Shown here: piece after piece, positions 17,943 to 27,912 of the stretch | Numbering within the stretch: the stretch's first letter is position 1 | How the letters are laid out: the number at the start of each line of letters is the position of its first letter | Assembly (NCBI GenBank): GCA_019057385.1 | Contig: JAHQJS010000006.1 | Location: 452,938-516,937 of the forward strand | Source: Candidatus Borrarchaeum weybense | Lineage (GTDB): Archaea > Asgardarchaeota > Sifarchaeia > Borrarchaeales > Borrarchaeaceae | Length of the DNA stretch: 64,000 bases | Direction of reading: 5' to 3' | Translations under genes and position numbers: made by a program | Notes under the pieces: generated by a model | The model's input: only the letters and a program-made list of their open reading frames with translations | Databases searched by the model: none | Told to the model about the DNA's origin: nothing

Positions 17943-18056
17943 GTTTTCACCTTCTAGAAAACTATTTGATTTCTGATATGAATAGAGGTTTTACCTATGC
18001 AAAATTTACCTTTATAAAGGTACTCTATTATTAAACCTCACATAAGCTCTAGAGTT

Positions 18057-19085
18057 GTGATTATCGTGATAACGTGTTCCGCACCTGGCAAGACACATTT
18101 AATCGGTGAACATGCTGTTGTATATGGAGAACCCGCAATAATTATTTCTGTTGGAAAGCGTGCTTATATTTCTGCTGAGAAATCGGAGAGTGTGAAAATC
18201 TATGCACAGGACATTAATCAAAGTGGAGAGTTTTCTATTTCAGAATTGAAAGAGTTTGCAGAAAAACTTCAACAACTGTGGGATAACTGCTTTGAAACAA
18301 AGGATTTCGCTCCACTTTACTCTCTCTTAAAAAATGAACATCTAGGTCACATAAAAGCTATGATCGCTAACACAATGGCAGAACTCGATATTAATGCTCC
18401 TTTCAGTTTAAAAATAAACTCAAATATTCCAATCGGATCTGGATTGGGATCTTCGGCAGCTTTAAGTGTTGCCGTTCCAAAAGTGCTTTCAGAACTCTTT
18501 AGAAAAAATCTGACGTTGGAGGAAATAAATCAAATTGCCTATAAAATAGAAAGCCTTGCTCATGGAACACCAAGCGGGGGCGATAATTCGATTTGTTGTT
18601 ACGGCGGTGCGCTTTGGTTCAAAAAAGGAACTCCAAATGTAATCGAGCCGTTACATTTAGACTTTACAATGAAAAACTTTGTTTTAGTGTTTACAGGTAT
18701 TCCCAAGTTGACTACTGGAGAACTTGTTTCTAACGTACGCTCTTTAGATCCTGAATATAGAGACATGCGTATAAAACAGCTAGGTGCGTATACTTATGAA
18801 ATGAGGGATTGTTTGACTGAACAAAATTTCACGAGAATAAAAGAATTGATGAATTTGGCACAAGAACTGCTTGCAGAACTGGGTGTGTCTATTGAAGCAA
18901 TTGATGAAATTCATAACGCAGTAAAGTCTATAGGCGGTGGGGCGAAATTATCTGGTGCCGGTGGAGGCGGTTATATGGTTTGTTATCATGAAGATCTGCA
19001 ATTACTCAAAAAATTCATAAAGGAATTAGGATACGTGCCCGAACAAGTCGAATTAGGTGTTGAAGGAGTGCGGGTCGAAAAATAA
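18057..19085 (+). CDS. mvk: Mevalonate kinase (GHMP family)
   Basis: 342 residues. SAPGKTHLIGEHAVVYG is the N-terminal GHMP signature, PIGSGLGSSAALSVA is the ATP-binding glycine-rich loop and GAKLSGAGGGGYMVC is the C-terminal motif. SGGDNSICCYGG carries the catalytic-Asp region. It phosphorylates mevalonate in the isoprenoid pathway feeding archaeal lipid synthesis. The start may be GTG 18057 or GTG 18066. Confidence 0.92.
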   Translation: MIIVITCSAPGKTHLIGEHAVVYGEPAIIISVGKRAYISAEKSESVKIYAQDINQSGEFSISELKEFAEKLQQLWDNCFETKDFAPLYSLLKNEHLGHIKAMIANTMAELDINAPFSLKINSNIPIGSGLGSSAALSVAVPKVLSELFRKNLTLEEINQIAYKIESLAHGTPSGGDNSICCYGGALWFKKGTPNVIEPLHLDFTMKNFVLVFTGIPKLTTGELVSNVRSLDPEYRDMRIKQLGAYTYEMRDCLTEQNFTRIKELMNLAQELLAELGVSIEAIDEIHNAVKSIGGGAKLSGAGGGGYMVCYHEDLQLLKKFIKELGYVPEQVELGVEGVRVEK

Positions 19086-19280
19086 ACTTTGAGCGATATC
19101 TGTTGCTGATAAGTTATGGTTTTGTTGTAGTTTAACGAGGTCCTATTTACTTGATGTTTATATACTCTTGTTTTTTATATCTCTTATTAATTGTATTTTG
19201 TAATGTTTCGTGAAGTACGATTAGTCATTTCTTAATCTCAAAAATGTAAATCATTTGCCTTTACTTGGAGATGTGCATTC

Positions 19281-20642
19281 ATGCGACATAAACTTGTAAC
19301 TTTCCTAAAAGAGCATAAATATCCATTAATTGAAATCAAAGATCTTGCCATAAGAATTTTAAAATGGCTGGTATTAGCTAGTATTATTGGTTTTTCTGTT
19401 GGCCTAGTTACGGTACTTTTCCAAATTGGCTTAGTTGAAGCCATCTCAAATCTTACCTCGATAAAATTAATATGGCTACTTTTTTTTCTTCCTCCCTTAG
19501 GATTGTTTCTTAGTGGACTTTTGACAGGATACATCGCACCAGAAGCGAGAGGTCATGGAACAGATGCCATTATTGGGGCTTATCACGAACAGACAATAAC
19601 TCGACTTAGAGTTATCTTCGCAAAACTTATTGCGAGTATAATTACCATCGCTTTTGGTGGCTCAGCAGGACGCGAAGGTCCAGCGATCCAAATGGGGGGT
19701 GGAGTCAGTACGAATACAGGGAAAGCAATGGGTGTCAGTTTTGCTGATAGGAAAATCCTTACCCTATGTGGTATGAGCGCTGCGTTTTCAAGCGTTTTTA
19801 TTTCTCCTCTTTCAGGCGCGCTTTTCTCATGTGAAGTTGTGTTTAGAGATGACATCGAATATCATGGTTTACTCCCTGCAGCAGTTTCAAGTATTGTCGG
19901 TTTCCTTACGTATCAAGCGCTACTTCCAGAACAATTAAGTGAGGAATTGATCTTTGTGAGGATTCCAGCGTATACTTTTGAGCCATTCCATATTCTTTAT
20001 TTTTTGGTGTTAGCAGTATGCTGCGGCCTTGTAGGTTTTTTGCATATCAAAGTTTTATATTTTCTTGATGAACTATTTTTAAAGTGGGATCGTCCCGAAT
20101 ATATGAGAACTATGGTAGGTGGTGTATTAACAAGCCTTATAGCCTTAGCGTTGTGTATAGCAAGTATACTCCTCAATCTCGATTTTTCTGAGGGCTTTCG
20201 TATTTATGGCCTTGGCTGGAGTACCGTGAACTTACTAATAGACTCTCCATTTTTTTTCCCGCTCCTATTCTTGATATTCTTGTTAATTGCAAAAATGTTA
20301 GCCACAGCATCTACCATTGGTTCTGGTGGGTCAGGAGGTATTGTCTCTCCATCTCTATTTATCGGTGCGATTCTAGGTCTAATAATTGGTCTTATGTTGA
20401 ATTTTAATCCTCAGGTTATGGCTATTATAGGTGCTGTATGCCTTTTCGCTGCTATTGCACATATTCCCATCACTGGAGCCCTCCTGTGTGGTGAATTATT
20501 TAGTTTTCAATATGTGATTCCTGCTATCCTCGTAGGTGTTATAGGCTCATGGATTGCTTCAGAGGACAGCATTTACAGAAGTACTCTCATTAGCAGAAGA
20601 AAACCTTTAAAAGTCGCTCATAAATATCGCATAATCAAGTGA
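19281..20642 (+). CDS. ClC-family chloride channel/transporter
   Basis: 453 residues with about ten membrane helices. GGSAGREGPAIQMGG contains the GREGP motif with the gating Glu, and GSGGSGGIVSPSLFIGA is the second selectivity-filter motif. A polar segment EARGHGTDAIIGAY takes the position of the usual GSGIP. No CBS domains are attached at the C-terminus. Instead a separate RCK protein is encoded 85 bp downstream, which suggests that nucleotide or ion sensing is supplied in trans. Chloride/proton exchange or chloride conduction is expected. Confidence 0.92.
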   Translation: MRHKLVTFLKEHKYPLIEIKDLAIRILKWLVLASIIGFSVGLVTVLFQIGLVEAISNLTSIKLIWLLFFLPPLGLFLSGLLTGYIAPEARGHGTDAIIGAYHEQTITRLRVIFAKLIASIITIAFGGSAGREGPAIQMGGGVSTNTGKAMGVSFADRKILTLCGMSAAFSSVFISPLSGALFSCEVVFRDDIEYHGLLPAAVSSIVGFLTYQALLPEQLSEELIFVRIPAYTFEPFHILYFLVLAVCCGLVGFLHIKVLYFLDELFLKWDRPEYMRTMVGGVLTSLIALALCIASILLNLDFSEGFRIYGLGWSTVNLLIDSPFFFPLLFLIFLLIAKMLATASTIGSGGSGGIVSPSLFIGAILGLIIGLMLNFNPQVMAIIGAVCLFAAIAHIPITGALLCGELFSFQYVIPAILVGVIGSWIASEDSIYRSTLISRRKPLKVAHKYRIIK

Positions 20643-20727
20643 TTCTCATAGAAAACAATTTAGGATTTGATGGGCTGAGAAAGGAGTTACAACTGATATA
20701 ACCACATTAGACAATGGAGGGTCTGAA

Positions 20728-21360
20728 ATTAAGGTGTTAATAGTTGGAGGAGGGAGAGTTGGAGAAGAAACTGCTAAATTACTCACAGAAGGAAAAAAGC
20801 ATAAAGTAACTCTCATAGATTGCGATTTAGGACGTTGTGAAGCTCTCTCTGAGGGTCTGGGACACGAAATATTTTGCGGCGATGGAACGTTGCCTCATAC
20901 TCTAGAAGAGGTAGGTGTACAAGACACACAATTTTTTTTAGCGTTAGCTGATGACGATAAAACTAACGTTTTATGTGCAATGTTAGCACAGTCGTATAAT
21001 GTTCCCTCCATTTATGCACGAATAAAAGATCCCAAGTGGATTGAAGCGTGTGAGCGACTTGGCATTGATGTTATCGATCCTGCACAAATAATGGCCTATA
21101 ATATTGATGCAAGGATTAGAGGTGATACCTTTCTAGAATTTCTTGAGGAAGTTACCCGGGATGCTGACTTTAAAATGATTCGAATATCTCCTGATACAAA
21201 AAAAGAGCAGAATATCGTTGGTTTTGAAAAAAAACGCCATATTCATGTTATTGGAATACTGAGAAAAGGTACTTTTATTGTACCTACCACTGAAGAAAAA
21301 ATTAAACCAAATGACACGGTAGCCTATATGACCCGGCGAAAAAACCTGCATCTTTTCTAA
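20728..21360 (+). CDS. RCK/TrkA-type regulator (TrkA-N plus TrkA-C), probable ATT start
   Basis: 210 residues if it starts at ATT 20728, six bases after GGAGGG. That gives the textbook TrkA N-terminus MKVLIVGGGRVG, with the NAD-binding GxGxxG and a downstream acidic residue (LIDCD). GTG 20734 is the first canonical start but lies 12 bases from the ribosome binding site and loses the first two residues of the beta strand. The C-terminal RCK_C domain (about 135-210) ends FIVPTTEEKIKPNDTVAYM. It follows the ClC gene, so it is likely the cytoplasmic regulatory subunit of that channel. Confidence 0.85.
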   Translation: MKVLIVGGGRVGEETAKLLTEGKKHKVTLIDCDLGRCEALSEGLGHEIFCGDGTLPHTLEEVGVQDTQFFLALADDDKTNVLCAMLAQSYNVPSIYARIKDPKWIEACERLGIDVIDPAQIMAYNIDARIRGDTFLEFLEEVTRDADFKMIRISPDTKKEQNIVGFEKKRHIHVIGILRKGTFIVPTTEEKIKPNDTVAYMTRRKNLHLF

Positions 21361-21556
21361 TGACCAATCATTATTTAGCAAATTTTTCTTTTTATTTCAG
21401 AAATTTTTTGATATCATGATGGAATATTTGCTTTTTCTTTGAAAGTAAAGACGAAAAGGTCGCCTTTCAAATAGCTTGATTACAAATATTTCCCTTAGAT
21501 CATTATCGTACTTCTACAAACGAAAAACAATATAATAGAAATCTCTCTTATTTATA

Positions 21557-21826
21557 ATGGCATATAATATTGATGCACGCATTCGAGGAAATACTTTTCT
21601 TGAGTTTTTAGAGGAAATGACCAAAGATGCAGAATTTAAAATGATTAGAATACATTCCGATTCGTCAAATGAACAAAATATCATAGATTTTGAAAGGAAA
21701 CGGCACCTTCATGTTGTTGGAGTTATGAGAAGTGGTGCTTTTATCGTGCCTACTCCAGAAACGTCACTAAAGCCAAATGATACAGTAGCTTGTTTAAACA
21801 AGAAAAAGGGTTTAAATCTTTTTTAA
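21557..21826 (+). CDS. TrkA-C (RCK C) domain only, truncated duplicate
   Basis: 89 residues that match the last 89 residues of the upstream RCK protein, beginning at the same MAYNIDARIRG and ending IVPTPETSLKPNDTVACL. The NAD-binding half is missing and there is no ribosome binding site before ATG 21557, so this may be a remnant of a tandem duplication rather than an active gene. The good conservation of the domain leaves room for a stand-alone RCK_C regulator. Its stop overlaps the end of the convergent DUF116 gene. Confidence 0.55.
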   Translation: MAYNIDARIRGNTFLEFLEEMTKDAEFKMIRIHSDSSNEQNIIDFERKRHLHVVGVMRSGAFIVPTPETSLKPNDTVACLNKKKGLNLF

Positions 21827-22464
21827 TTAGTATCTTTTTTTGTATGTGTTCCTTCTTTTGTTTCATTGTGTTCCTCTAAAATGGATGAATCGATCGCTTT
21901 AACACACTTTTCTACCTGTTTGAAATTCACATCAGTATTATAGCAACCTTCTTTCGTCAAAAGTACACTTTGCGTAACTACTCCATGTTTTTCACAGACA
22001 AGATTACCTAAAAAAACCTCTTTATTACATGCGACTCCAATTACGGCTTTTGGATTGAACTCTGCAAATATCTTCTCGATTACTGATCCTCCTCTGACGA
22101 TGAACAGCGCCGCATATCCTAACTCTTTAGCAAGGTTTTTTATTCTACTAATTCCGCATCTTCCACAGTCTACACATTTGTATCCCCATTCATCTTGTTT
22201 AGCCTCACAATCGGGATTTCGAAGACATTGGGGGAAAAGGATTATTCTTTCGTTGTAGGGTGTAGAGAGAAATGTGTCTTTATATGCTTCATTCTTCATT
22301 TGATTAAAAAGAGCTAAGATTTCCGTTTCATCTACTCCAAATCTAGTAGCCAGTTTTTCTAAACTAATAGTTAGTACTTGCGCCTGTTTTTGTTGGCTTA
22401 GCTTTCGCAGAAACCCCATAAGTATTGTATTCTTTGATGGATTTCCTTTCGAATCCTCGCTCAT
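21823..22464 (-). CDS. DUF116 family cysteine-rich protein
   Basis: 213 residues. Cysteines cluster in FPQCLRNPDCEA and CVDCGRCGISRI, followed by the conserved AVIGVACNKEVFLG and GVVTQSVLLTKEGCYNT. This is the DUF116 pattern, a family of archaeal and anaerobic bacterial proteins thought to bind a metal cluster. Here the N-terminal 70 residues are an extra helical region. It converges on the RCK_C fragment with a 4-bp overlap. Function unknown. Confidence 0.8.
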   Translation of the reverse strand: MSEDSKGNPSKNTILMGFLRKLSQQKQAQVLTISLEKLATRFGVDETEILALFNQMKNEAYKDTFLSTPYNERIILFPQCLRNPDCEAKQDEWGYKCVDCGRCGISRIKNLAKELGYAALFIVRGGSVIEKIFAEFNPKAVIGVACNKEVFLGNLVCEKHGVVTQSVLLTKEGCYNTDVNFKQVEKCVKAIDSSILEEHNETKEGTHTKKDTN

Positions 22465-22782
22465 TAATTTCCCAGCTCTCTATTTGTACAAATGCGTTTG
22501 CAGAAGTCTATGTTATAATTCAATAGATAATTAATTGAAAAATCTTCCCTTAGATTCAACAAAGTTTGCCAGAAACACATCTTTGACTTCACTTTTTTGT
22601 TTTACGCAGAATATCTTGCATGTTAACATTTTTTTCTTTTCAAGATTATTTAATTTTTGAATTTCGCTAAACTTTAGTTTCCATCGATCATTTAATTGCA
22701 TAAATCGTAAAAGCATTTAACTAGTTAGTATTTTTCATAATTCTATACGAAATCTTTGTATGAATGAAGTTCATTTTAAGAT

Positions 22783-23355
22783 GTGGATATCTTGTCCGAG
22801 GCTCCAAAATTCATATTCGAGTGCCAAAAGACTGGCAGATGTTGTTATTTAAGAGATCCTATCAAAATATACGATATCGACTTAGCTCGATGGTGGACCG
22901 ATGGATCGTTTGGTACTGTTTTTCCTCATTTAAAACTTCATCTAACAGAGGCTCTAGTCCCAAATGAAATAAAAATAGAGAAGACAATCCTTCAGGAAAA
23001 TGAAAAAAGGCCTGATGAAGACAAATTTGATTCAGTCTGTCCATTATTAAACCGTGATACAAAAGAATGCACTATTTATTCAACACGTCCCATTACGTGT
23101 AAAGCTTTTCCGTTAGGATACAATGGAGAGAATTTTATTATTAGGGATTTAGAATGTCCTGGCATCGATAAAGGTATTATGACCACTGAACGTCTAAAAA
23201 CCGTACGTACTGCAGCAAAAAGAGAATACACTTCCAATAATAGAACTATGACTTTATTACCCGCCATTCATAGTCTGATAATGAAAGAGTTAACCGAATT
23301 GGCCATGAAAGAAGCCGAAGCTCAAAAAAGAACTGATATATCTGATTCTGAATAA
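22783..23355 (+). CDS. YkgJ-family cysteine cluster protein
   Basis: 190 residues. The cluster-binding cysteines are FECQKTGRCC near residue 20, CPLLNRDTKECTIYSTRP near 85-105, ITCKAFPLG and LECPGI. This is the Zn/Fe-binding CxBxCC...CxxY..RPxxCxxFP signature of the YkgJ (UPF0153) family. The biochemical role of the family is not settled. ATG 22783 gives the canonical N-terminus. Confidence 0.83.
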   Translation: MDILSEAPKFIFECQKTGRCCYLRDPIKIYDIDLARWWTDGSFGTVFPHLKLHLTEALVPNEIKIEKTILQENEKRPDEDKFDSVCPLLNRDTKECTIYSTRPITCKAFPLGYNGENFIIRDLECPGIDKGIMTTERLKTVRTAAKREYTSNNRTMTLLPAIHSLIMKELTELAMKEAEAQKRTDISDSE

Positions 23356-23367
23356 CTATTTTTAATT

Positions 23368-26300
23368 TCACTCGATTTCAAGTAGTTGTTTAACATCCAT
23401 CCCTAATTCCATGGCACGTAATGTGATTTCTCTTTCGTCTAAATGAAGAATCAAGTTTTGCAAAGGAAAGTTTGCGTTAAGTTGTTTGAGAACAAAGATA
23501 CATCTTTTTAGGACTTTCACTGCACGATCAAAATCATCAAAAGCTAATTGATCTGAGAGATTTTCAAACACTCTAGTCATGCCGATAAAGTCCTCAAAAC
23601 TGCGGAAGTGATCAGCGGCCTTATAAGCGTATTCTACCATTAAATCTTGACTGAATTCTTGAACTAGAAATGAAAATTTCTCGTATAATTTTGCACTTAT
23701 TCGTGCTCTGTTTTCTACTTGTAATGTCTGTATAACTTCCTCAAAAACTGCCCTAGCCGCCTCAATAAATTCCGCACTTGTGAATTCTTCAGAAAGGCTT
23801 AAAAGAAGGTTCTCTAAAGTTTTAAGATCTTTAACTTCAGAGACTAATGTTTGAACAAACTTTTGTGCAGCTCTAACACCTTCTGTTTTCAATAGTTTTT
23901 GGATAGCTTGCTTTGCATATTCTTCAGCGGCATCAGGATTCTTAATTGTGTAATATATCTTTATAATTTCAAGCGTAAATTGAGCACTATCTTCATATCT
24001 TCCTAAAGTATCAAGTTTGTCTATATATTTCTGCGCAATATCAATAGCCTTAGTTGGATCGTGAGCTTTAGTGATCTCAATTGCAGTTAACATCATTGTA
24101 TTTGCCAGTTCAATATTTTGAGTTTCTGCGGCTAGCAGTTTTTTAACAAATCGAATGCAAAGTGCTGCGGCGTTTGTCCATTCTTCCGTCTTCGCTTTCA
24201 ATTCAGCCAGGGTTTTGATTATTTCAGCTTGATCAGTTATTTTGAATTGATCATTTGTTTCAAAGGACTCAACAAGTTCCTGTAAAAAATTAATTGCATC
24301 ATCATGTTTTTCTGATTTGAAGAAGTGGTGAGCCGCTGTCTTAGCATGCTTAACAGCACGATTGCACTGATTTAAAGAAATCAATTGTTCACAGAATTCT
24401 CTACTGATTATAGCTGCAATCGTCTCTCTATGTTCAGCGAGATTCATCTCAACAATAAACTCAATTAATTTTTCAGCCCATCCAATATCTCCAGTTTCAA
24501 CTATCTGATCTTTATATTGTGTAAGCAGCACAGTCCCTTTCCCTATGCCTTTAGATGCTTTAAAAAACTCCCTAAGTTGTGTGATGTATTCATATGCAGT
24601 TTCATAGTTTTTCTGCTGAATCAAAAATTCAATAAATGGCTTTAAAATATCTATTCCTGCGTTATAATCGTGATCAACATTAATTGCCCGGTTTAAAAGT
24701 TGTTCAGTCAATTTCTTTGCTAAACTTAAGTCTTTGTCTTGTAAAATCTCTCTGTGTTCCGCTAATATAGTATATGCACTATCTATGTCTGCCATTTCTT
24801 CATAAAGTGTCGCTACCTGAGTGATGTATTCTAAGCAACTCGCGTAGACTTCGTTTTTAATTAGAATATCAATTGTATTCTCTAAGATTGGAATAAGCAA
24901 TCTGAGTAAACGCTTTTCTTGATAATAATCAGTGATGTATGAAATAACTTTGAAGCCTTCTTCTGATTTCGAATTGACAAATATCTCATACGTGTCTAAA
25001 TAAACTTTAATCGCTGTATAGGTATCTCCAGATGCTTCATAGGACTCATAAGCTTTTTCTAGATATTCTAAAGCAAGGCTATAGTTCTCGGTTTTAAGAA
25101 TCGCTTTTGCAAATGAAAAATTAAATTCAGCAACTCGTTTTGGTGCATTTGGTCCTCCAAGTTGTGAGATATATTCACTAACCTGATTAATAAACTCTGT
25201 AGCTAGATGCAAATCATCATCTTTGCATAACATCGGAAGCGCTTTTTCGTTATAAATTTTAAGTGCTTCATCGATATCTTCAGTATATTCTATTAATGTG
25301 AATAAACGATCAATGACTTCCTTAGCTTCACCAATTTCCTTCATTTTAGCTGCTGAACTTAGTGTTATTTCAGCTGTTTTATCAAAATCATCTTCATAAG
25401 ATTGTATGGCGAAATCTGTAAATGTAATCAGATATTCACGTGCTTCACTCATCTGGTTGATCTTGATCAGGTCATCAACGGTTTCAAAGCCAAACTTAAC
25501 GATTTTTTCAAATTCCTTTTGTTCAATGAAAATCTTTATGACAGCATTTACAAACTCTAAAGCTATAAGATATTTCTTTTCTTCTTCTTTCATTAGTCTT
25601 TTTGAAAGAGTAGATGCAAGTTCAAGTACTAGATCATCTTTACCTTCCTCTTGGAAATACTTAAAGCCCCTTTGCGAGAGTATAACTGCTTCTTCTTCCA
25701 ATCTTTCATTTTCTGAAAGTAAATTGATAGCTTTTTCAGCAGTCTCCAGTAGATCAAATCGATCTTCTAACGTTTCATAAAAATTAAGTGCTGATGTAAA
25801 GAATTCAACAATCTCTTCTTTAACTAAATTGTTCAATTCGTGATCATCTTCCGATACCTGGTCAAAATTGTTTAACAGGAATTCCCCGTATTCAACCGAA
25901 TACTCCGCAAGTGTTCTCATTAGATCGGCTTTTTGTAATACTTCAACCGTTCTCTTCATATATTGAATAATTACACGTAAATCAACTCGATATTCTGAAT
26001 AACGTTTTATCAATGCATCTACTAGCATACTACAAAGTTTTGAAGCATCTAATAGCTGCCCTCGCTCAATTAATTTATTGATACTTTCATCCGCAAACTC
26101 AATGAAGAGATCAATATCTAATTCTAATAACTGCTCTGTAATATTCATTCTTAGTTTATTGGCATCAGAATATTTTTCTCGCATATCAAGCAATGAAATT
26201 GCTTTTGAACCGAATTTTATTACGCCTAGTGAGTTCTTCAACTCACCGAATTTCCTTAATAACTCAATTGAAAGTTCTGTCGCTTTTTCAATATCTTTAT

Positions 26301-27528
26301 TTTCTTGAACAACCTGTAAGAAATGTTCAACTGCTTGATTGATAACAAGTTCCTCTTGAGGCCTTTGTCGGAGTTCCTGTATTACCTGTAGTACTTTTTC
26401 TGCCGCTAACAAAGCAGCTGATAAAGAAATTTGCGGAATTCCTTGATTCAATACTCTTGCTATGTCTTCGTCAGTGAGTTCATTAATTTGTAACGTTTTT
26501 GACAAACTCTCTCCTGTATTAGTCGAAGAAAATGAGAGAAGCCATTTGTCCGCTCCACGTCGATAAATATGTCCAGTTACGTCTTCCACATGTGCGATCC
26601 GGATGTCTTTTAGAAAGGCCATTCTTTCCTCGTCTTTCACACTGTCTTTCATCAACTCAATATAACGATCAACATCTTTAGCAGTTCTTAATTCTTTTAC
26701 GATTTCTTCCAGTGAAGGCATTTCTTCGATAGATATCTCATCACCACTTGATACTGAAACCTCTTCTTTCGGAAAATATTCTTCGATGTTGTTTAAGACG
26801 TCAACAAGTTTTTCTGCAGCATCATATGCTCCTGAAAAGGAAAAAAATTCTAACTGCTCATTTAACTTATCTGCAACATCATCTACAACTGTTGATGAAA
26901 TATTTATTGCGAATGGGCTCTCTGATCGTCCATGAATTGCCATTATTTGCCATTCATTTGGACTTCTCGCATGAATTTGAAGTGTGGTTTTTCCGCCCTC
27001 TACTACTATCTCTTTTATTAACAGTTCGGGCTTTTCTTCTGAGATTTCGCTTATGGGTGTTTCAATAGTTTCTGAAAGTGGTGTTTCTGTTTCTTTAATT
27101 TCTTCAACTTCAACAAGAGTCTCTTTTGTTTCTTCAGTTTCACTAATATCGGTAAGAGGAATTTCTTCTTCTTCTTCAATTTCTGCTACGTCTTCAGGTG
27201 TCTTATTCAGAACATCCATGTCATCTCTGTTCTGCCATGTGTAATTATCTGGGTTTTCTATGACATCTAAAACCTTATTAACAGCGGCTTTCAATCCTGA
27301 GATCCCATATGATGAGAAATAATCAGCCATATTCTCTGTAATTGATTCAATAAGTTTGTCTTGATCAGGGTTGAGAATATTTCCCTTAAATAATACTGCT
27401 GATCCGTCTTTAACAAATGTAAAAGACCATAAGTACTTTCCTTTTTTTTCGATATAGCAAGCTACACTTTCTGTATATGGTAACTCTATTACAGCGACAT
27501 TTTCTTCTGTTGACATTAGACAACCCAT
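23368..27528 (-). CDS. Giant TPR-like helical repeat protein with three N-terminal beta/alpha repeats
   Basis: 1386 residues, soluble. The first 390 residues hold three diverged copies of an 85-residue module: beta hairpins ending in an amphipathic helix, at about 10-95, 168-262 and 308-390, e.g. ISGLKAAVNKVLDVI / GAYDAAEKLVDVL / LSAALLAAEKVLQVI. An acidic Glu-rich linker separates copies 1 and 2. The remaining 1000 residues are helical hairpins of TPR type (AIKVYLDTYEIF, AIDIAQKYIDKL). No catalytic motif is seen; a large scaffold is the natural reading. The start may instead be ATG 27516. Confidence 0.72.
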   Translation of the reverse strand: MGCLMSTEENVAVIELPYTESVACYIEKKGKYLWSFTFVKDGSAVLFKGNILNPDQDKLIESITENMADYFSSYGISGLKAAVNKVLDVIENPDNYTWQNRDDMDVLNKTPEDVAEIEEEEEIPLTDISETEETKETLVEVEEIKETETPLSETIETPISEISEEKPELLIKEIVVEGGKTTLQIHARSPNEWQIMAIHGRSESPFAINISSTVVDDVADKLNEQLEFFSFSGAYDAAEKLVDVLNNIEEYFPKEEVSVSSGDEISIEEMPSLEEIVKELRTAKDVDRYIELMKDSVKDEERMAFLKDIRIAHVEDVTGHIYRRGADKWLLSFSSTNTGESLSKTLQINELTDEDIARVLNQGIPQISLSAALLAAEKVLQVIQELRQRPQEELVINQAVEHFLQVVQENKDIEKATELSIELLRKFGELKNSLGVIKFGSKAISLLDMREKYSDANKLRMNITEQLLELDIDLFIEFADESINKLIERGQLLDASKLCSMLVDALIKRYSEYRVDLRVIIQYMKRTVEVLQKADLMRTLAEYSVEYGEFLLNNFDQVSEDDHELNNLVKEEIVEFFTSALNFYETLEDRFDLLETAEKAINLLSENERLEEEAVILSQRGFKYFQEEGKDDLVLELASTLSKRLMKEEEKKYLIALEFVNAVIKIFIEQKEFEKIVKFGFETVDDLIKINQMSEAREYLITFTDFAIQSYEDDFDKTAEITLSSAAKMKEIGEAKEVIDRLFTLIEYTEDIDEALKIYNEKALPMLCKDDDLHLATEFINQVSEYISQLGGPNAPKRVAEFNFSFAKAILKTENYSLALEYLEKAYESYEASGDTYTAIKVYLDTYEIFVNSKSEEGFKVISYITDYYQEKRLLRLLIPILENTIDILIKNEVYASCLEYITQVATLYEEMADIDSAYTILAEHREILQDKDLSLAKKLTEQLLNRAINVDHDYNAGIDILKPFIEFLIQQKNYETAYEYITQLREFFKASKGIGKGTVLLTQYKDQIVETGDIGWAEKLIEFIVEMNLAEHRETIAAIISREFCEQLISLNQCNRAVKHAKTAAHHFFKSEKHDDAINFLQELVESFETNDQFKITDQAEIIKTLAELKAKTEEWTNAAALCIRFVKKLLAAETQNIELANTMMLTAIEITKAHDPTKAIDIAQKYIDKLDTLGRYEDSAQFTLEIIKIYYTIKNPDAAEEYAKQAIQKLLKTEGVRAAQKFVQTLVSEVKDLKTLENLLLSLSEEFTSAEFIEAARAVFEEVIQTLQVENRARISAKLYEKFSFLVQEFSQDLMVEYAYKAADHFRSFEDFIGMTRVFENLSDQLAFDDFDRAVKVLKRCIFVLKQLNANFPLQNLILHLDEREITLRAMELGMDVKQLLEIE

Positions 27529-27900
27529 TCTATTGACATTTGTTGTTATTTAGATTTTTAACTAACTTTACGTGAATTTCTGGTGATTATAAACATCCCT
27601 GTTCGTGAATAAGCTCATTCAGCAGATCAATATAATTCTCATCTACACAAAATATATTTCTTCCGATGTTTATTAAATCAGTGCTTGGGTTTAGATGGAG
27701 CAGAAAAACGCTATACTGTGAATTAATGTGTAGATGTTGTTTCTAACGAGATTAACGAAATTATTAATCAGCATTTTACAATAAAGACATCTATCTTCCC
27801 ATCTCTTAGTTTAGTTTGTTCTAATGATGAAGATTTATGTTAATTCAAAAAATCTTTAAGGTAAAAGCAGTATTGTGGATAGGCAAGAAAACGTTCAATA
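27529..27900. other. Intergenic region, divergent promoters
   Basis: About 372 bases between the divergent helical-repeat gene and the hdrA operon. AT-rich, with no coding frame and no strong hairpin noted. It presumably holds both promoters. Confidence 0.4.
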
Positions 27901-27912
27901 TTGGGGATTTAT

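Noticed and set aside
22531..22716. A 61-residue minus-strand frame rich in Lys
   Set aside because: No ribosome binding site, no recognisable motif, AT-rich composition typical of chance frames; not called.
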